Positions 61,330 to 64,000 of a DNA stretch of 64,000 nt are shown piece by piece (within the stretch, counting starts at the first letter, position 1; each line of letters starts with the position of its first letter). The position numbers and the translations under genes are program-made. The notes below the pieces were generated by a model, which did no database searches, had not been told where the DNA came from, and was given only the letters and a program-made list of their open reading frames with translations. The stretch comes from Agriterribacter humi (GTDB lineage Bacteria > Bacteroidota > Bacteroidia > Chitinophagales > Chitinophagaceae): positions 771,269-835,268 of the forward strand of contig NZ_VOHQ01000001.1 of assembly GCF_009192765.1 (NCBI RefSeq), written 5' to 3'.

Positions 61330-63828
61330 ATGAAAATTATTGTAATAGGAAATGGCATGGTTGGCCATAAATTTTGTGAGAAACTATTGGCCAGGGACAA
61401 GAAACAAGCATTTCACATTTCGGTTTTTGGTGAGGAACCCTACCGCGCATACGACAGAGTTCATCTTACCGAATACTTTTCCGGTAAAACTGTTGAAGAT
61501 TTATCGTTGGTAACCCAGAGCTGGTATGGTGCTAATAAAATAGACCTGTATTTAGACGATCCGGTGGTGGAAATAGATAAATACAATAAAAAAATAATGT
61601 CGTCAAAGGGTCGGGAATTATCATACGATTATCTGGTATTGGCAACCGGGTCCGCTCCCTTTGTGCCCAAAATACCCGGTACCGGCAAATACGGCGTATT
61701 TGTTTATCGTACAATTGATGACCTGGAATTGATTACTTCCTATGCCTTCAGAGCCAAAAAAGCAGTTGTGATTGGAGGAGGCTTATTGGGACTGGAAGCT
61801 ACCAAAGCTTTAAAGGACCTTGATCTCGAAACCCATGTAGTGGAATTTGCCCCCCGGCTAATGCCACGCCAATTGGACGAGACCGGCGCTGAATTTCTTA
61901 AAACTAAATTAGAGCACATGGGGATACATGTGCATCTTAATAAAACTACTTCATCTATCTCGGGAACAGAGAAAGTGGAAACCCTGGAGTTTAAGGACAA
62001 CAGCAAACTGGAAGTAGATATGGTGGTAATTTCCGCAGGAATCAAACCCAGGGATGAATTAGCCAAAGATTGTGGTTTAAGAACTGGCCCCCGCGGCGGT
62101 ATCATTGTAAATAATAAGCTGCAAACAAATGATCCATGCATTTACGCAATTGGAGAATGCGCTTTATTTGAAGGGATGGTGTATGGCCTGGTTGCGCCGG
62201 GTTATGAAATGGCGGATATTGTCGCCTCACAATTAACTGGTACTGATAAAGTATTCATGGATTTTGATATGTCAACCAAATTAAAATTGCTGGGAGTGGA
62301 TGTAGCCAGCTTTGGCGATGCACTGGCTATGGAAAATGAATGTAAGACTATTGTAATGGAAGACAGGGTATGGGGAATATATAAACGTCTGAATGTTTCC
62401 ACAGACGGAAAATATTTGTTAGGAGGCATCCTCGTTGGTGATGCATCGGCATATAATATATTGTTACAAACCTATAAAAACGGATTAGCCCTTCCGCAAA
62501 ACCTGGAAGACTTATTTATGAAATCGGGCGCCTCTGCCGGCAAAATTAATGCAGGAGGCGGAATAGCTGCATTACCGGATGCCGCGCTTATCTGTTCCTG
62601 TGAAGGTGTGTCCAAAGGCGCCATCTGCTGTGCGGTTAAAGATTACGGTATTGAGGATCTGGATGGTGTTAAAAAAATGACAAGAGCAGGAACCGGCTGT
62701 GGCGGCTGTGTTCCTATGATAAAAGATATCATAAACGAAACATTAAAGGAACTTGGCAAAAAGGTAAAGCCTGCTATTTGTGAACATTTTGATTACCGCC
62801 GTCAGGAATTATTCGACCTGGTTAAAGTACATGACATTAAAACCTTTGATGAAGCATTGGATAAGTTTGGGAATGGCGCCGGATGTGAGATTTGTAAACC
62901 CGTCATGGCTTCCATTTTAGCAAGCGCCTGGAACGACCTGATATTAAAACAAGCTACTATCCAGGATACCAACGACCGCTACCTGGCTAATATTCAAAAA
63001 GGAGGAACTTATTCCGTAGTACCCCGCATTCCGGGCGGAGAAATAACACCTGATAAACTGATCGTCATTGGCCGGATCGCCAAAAAATACAATCTCTATA
63101 CAAAAATAACAGGGGCGCAACGGATAGACATGTTCGGCGCACATGTAAGTGAATTGCCACTGATATGGGAAGAGCTGATTGCTGCCGAATTTGAAAGCGG
63201 TCATGCCTACGGAAAGGCCCTGCGTACAGTTAAAAGCTGCGTGGGCTCTACCTGGTGCCGCTTTGGTTTGCACGACAGTGTAAGCTTTGCCATTCGCATA
63301 GAAGAAAGATACAGAGGATTAAGGGCGCCACACAAAATTAAATCCGCCGTATCAGGATGTGTTCGTGAATGTGCAGAAGCCCAGTCCAAAGACTTTGGCA
63401 TTATCGCCACGGAAAAAGGCTGGAATCTTTTTGTTGGCGGCAACGGGGGGTCAAAGCCGCAGCATGCGGTGCTGCTGGCGTCAGATATTGATGAAGAAAC
63501 CTGCATCCGCTATATTGACCGTTTCCTGATGTTTTATATTAAAACAGCCGATCCCTTAACACGAACCGCTACATGGATTAACAAAATGGAAGGAGGAATA
63601 ACCTATCTGAAAAACGTAATCGTAAACGACAGCCTGGGTATAAGTAATCAGTTAGAAGAGGAGATGCAAAAGCTGGTTAACCTTTATAAATGCGAATGGA
63701 AAGAAGTGGTGGAATCGCCCGAGCTCAGAAAACAATTTAACCACTTCATCAATTTACCCGGTGAAAAAGATCCCCACGTACAGTTCGAAGATTTACGGGG
63801 GCAGAAAAAAGCGGTTGACTGGAAATAA
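61330..63828 (+). CDS. nirB: assimilatory nitrite reductase large subunit
   Basis: Reduces nitrite to ammonium with NAD(P)H. 832 residues from ATG 61330 (MKIIVIGNGMVGHKFCE); an ATG 13 codons upstream is open but precedes the Rossmann start. Order of domains: FAD/NAD Rossmann domains (VIGNGMVGHKF; a second at VVIGGGLLGLEATKAL), a BFD-like [2Fe-2S] domain (CSCEGVSKGAI, RAGTGCGGCVPMIKD), then the sulfite/nitrite reductase ferredoxin-like half and the sirohaem/[4Fe-4S] site (KSCVGSTWCRFGLHD and SGCVRECAEAQSKDFG). No nirD follows; an insertion sequence begins about 48 bp after the stop. Divergent from cobA. Confidence 0.93.
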   Translation: MKIIVIGNGMVGHKFCEKLLARDKKQAFHISVFGEEPYRAYDRVHLTEYFSGKTVEDLSLVTQSWYGANKIDLYLDDPVVEIDKYNKKIMSSKGRELSYDYLVLATGSAPFVPKIPGTGKYGVFVYRTIDDLELITSYAFRAKKAVVIGGGLLGLEATKALKDLDLETHVVEFAPRLMPRQLDETGAEFLKTKLEHMGIHVHLNKTTSSISGTEKVETLEFKDNSKLEVDMVVISAGIKPRDELAKDCGLRTGPRGGIIVNNKLQTNDPCIYAIGECALFEGMVYGLVAPGYEMADIVASQLTGTDKVFMDFDMSTKLKLLGVDVASFGDALAMENECKTIVMEDRVWGIYKRLNVSTDGKYLLGGILVGDASAYNILLQTYKNGLALPQNLEDLFMKSGASAGKINAGGGIAALPDAALICSCEGVSKGAICCAVKDYGIEDLDGVKKMTRAGTGCGGCVPMIKDIINETLKELGKKVKPAICEHFDYRRQELFDLVKVHDIKTFDEALDKFGNGAGCEICKPVMASILASAWNDLILKQATIQDTNDRYLANIQKGGTYSVVPRIPGGEITPDKLIVIGRIAKKYNLYTKITGAQRIDMFGAHVSELPLIWEELIAAEFESGHAYGKALRTVKSCVGSTWCRFGLHDSVSFAIRIEERYRGLRAPHKIKSAVSGCVRECAEAQSKDFGIIATEKGWNLFVGGNGGSKPQHAVLLASDIDEETCIRYIDRFLMFYIKTADPLTRTATWINKMEGGITYLKNVIVNDSLGISNQLEEEMQKLVNLYKCEWKEVVESPELRKQFNHFINLPGEKDPHVQFEDLRGQKKAVDWK

Positions 63829-63875
63829 GAACCGGTGGGGTAAGTGAAAAGTGAGAGGTGAAAGGTGAAAGGGTG

Positions 63876-64000
63876 TGTATGCCTAAAATAGGTTGACAAA
63901 AAACAGTCACTTATGCGGCAAGTTAACTCAAAATTAGAAATCCGTGAGCATCGGATTTTCTCTGAGGAATTAAAAAAGAAAGCGATTAAGGAATTAGTAA
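63876..64000 (+). mobile_element. left end of an insertion sequence (partial)
   Basis: The sequence changes at about 63876 (TGTATGCCTAAAATAGGTTGACA), followed by a transposase ORF start that runs off the window. The exact boundary cannot be fixed without the right end and its inverted repeat. The nirB-nirD neighbourhood seems to have been entered here. A purine-rich stretch (63840-63871) of repeated gtgaaa/aggtgaaa units precedes it. Confidence 0.5.
63913..64000 (+). CDS. transposase OrfA-like start (partial)
   Basis: ATG 63913 opens MRQVNSKLEIREHRIFSEEL followed by KKKAIKELV and leaves the window in an open frame. The stretch resembles the N-terminus of the helix-turn-helix transposase protein of IS3-family-type elements of Bacteroidota (NSKxEIREHRxFSEEFKK...). 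Only 29 residues are visible, so the family is tentative. It is in line with an element end just upstream. Confidence 0.6.
   Translation, partial: MRQVNSKLEIREHRIFSEELKKKAIKELV

Overview
The window looks like a chromosomal segment of a member of Bacteroidota, most likely Chitinophagaceae or a close relative. This is inferred from gene content and from promoters, not from a marker gene. Supporting signs are: repeated -7 elements of the form TAnnTTTG a short distance before start codons; few Shine-Dalgarno sequences; a TonB-dependent receptor with an N-terminal carboxypeptidase-like domain; a fused ThrA; a three-gene Sdh with a cytochrome b558-type membrane subunit; DUF4199; a degenerate dihydroorotase of the Bacteroidota type; and A/T-leaning DNA with housekeeping genes on both strands.

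Layout. 1-500: end of a truncated gene and a small unknown ORF. 506-3085: PEP carboxylase (-). 3388-8481: threonine operon thrA-thrB-thrC, preceded by a 31-codon leader peptide with a run of Ile and Thr codons. 8560-13253: a conserved unknown protein and sdhC-sdhA-sdhB; a degenerate four-helix-bundle (IVP/S23-type) element bounded by a perfect 20-bp inverted repeat sits between sdhA and sdhB. 13258-18680: PLP enzyme, exported protein, lipB, GH5 glycosidase, RluD-type pseudouridine synthase, STAS protein. 18916-23334: clpC with terminator, cmk, Gfo/Idh oxidoreductase. 23678-30307: LuxE-like protein, lipoprotein, UbiA-like membrane protein, M42 peptidase, then a three-gene set (56-aa YIDPGSGS membrane protein, methyltransferase, membrane phospho/sulfo-transferase-like protein). 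30358-37997: phoH, TonB receptor, exported metallo-beta-lactamase-fold protein, DEAD-box helicase, CsbD-like protein, Crp-type regulator. 38171-46132 (-): rpe, yihY, mltG and a probable miaB - sigma-54 activator - lptE - acidic repeat protein - secG operon closed by a terminator. 46286-49880 (-): lipoprotein and the four enzymes for GDP-D-glycero-D-manno-heptose. 50102-54044 (-): two glycosyltransferases, DUF4199 protein, dihydroorotase-like protein. 54085-56010: an unusual tRNA-Pro locus with two decayed tRNA copies and a GIY-YIG gene that reads through the intact tRNA, decayed DNA, and a HicAB toxin-antitoxin pair. 56199-59370 (-): ATP-dependent DNA ligase, its partner nuclease, a lipoprotein. 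59581-63828: Crp/Fnr regulator with an N-terminal Cys cluster, cobA and nirB (nitrite assimilation with siroheme supply). 63876-64000: left part of an insertion sequence.

Most genes are ordinary housekeeping functions. The points most worth a second look are the tRNA-Pro / GIY-YIG locus, the four-helix-bundle element in the sdh operon with its repeat found again elsewhere, the thr leader peptide, and the YIDPGSGS - methyltransferase - phosphatase-fold cassette. All reading is by eye from the sequence; no database search, folding program or alignment was run.
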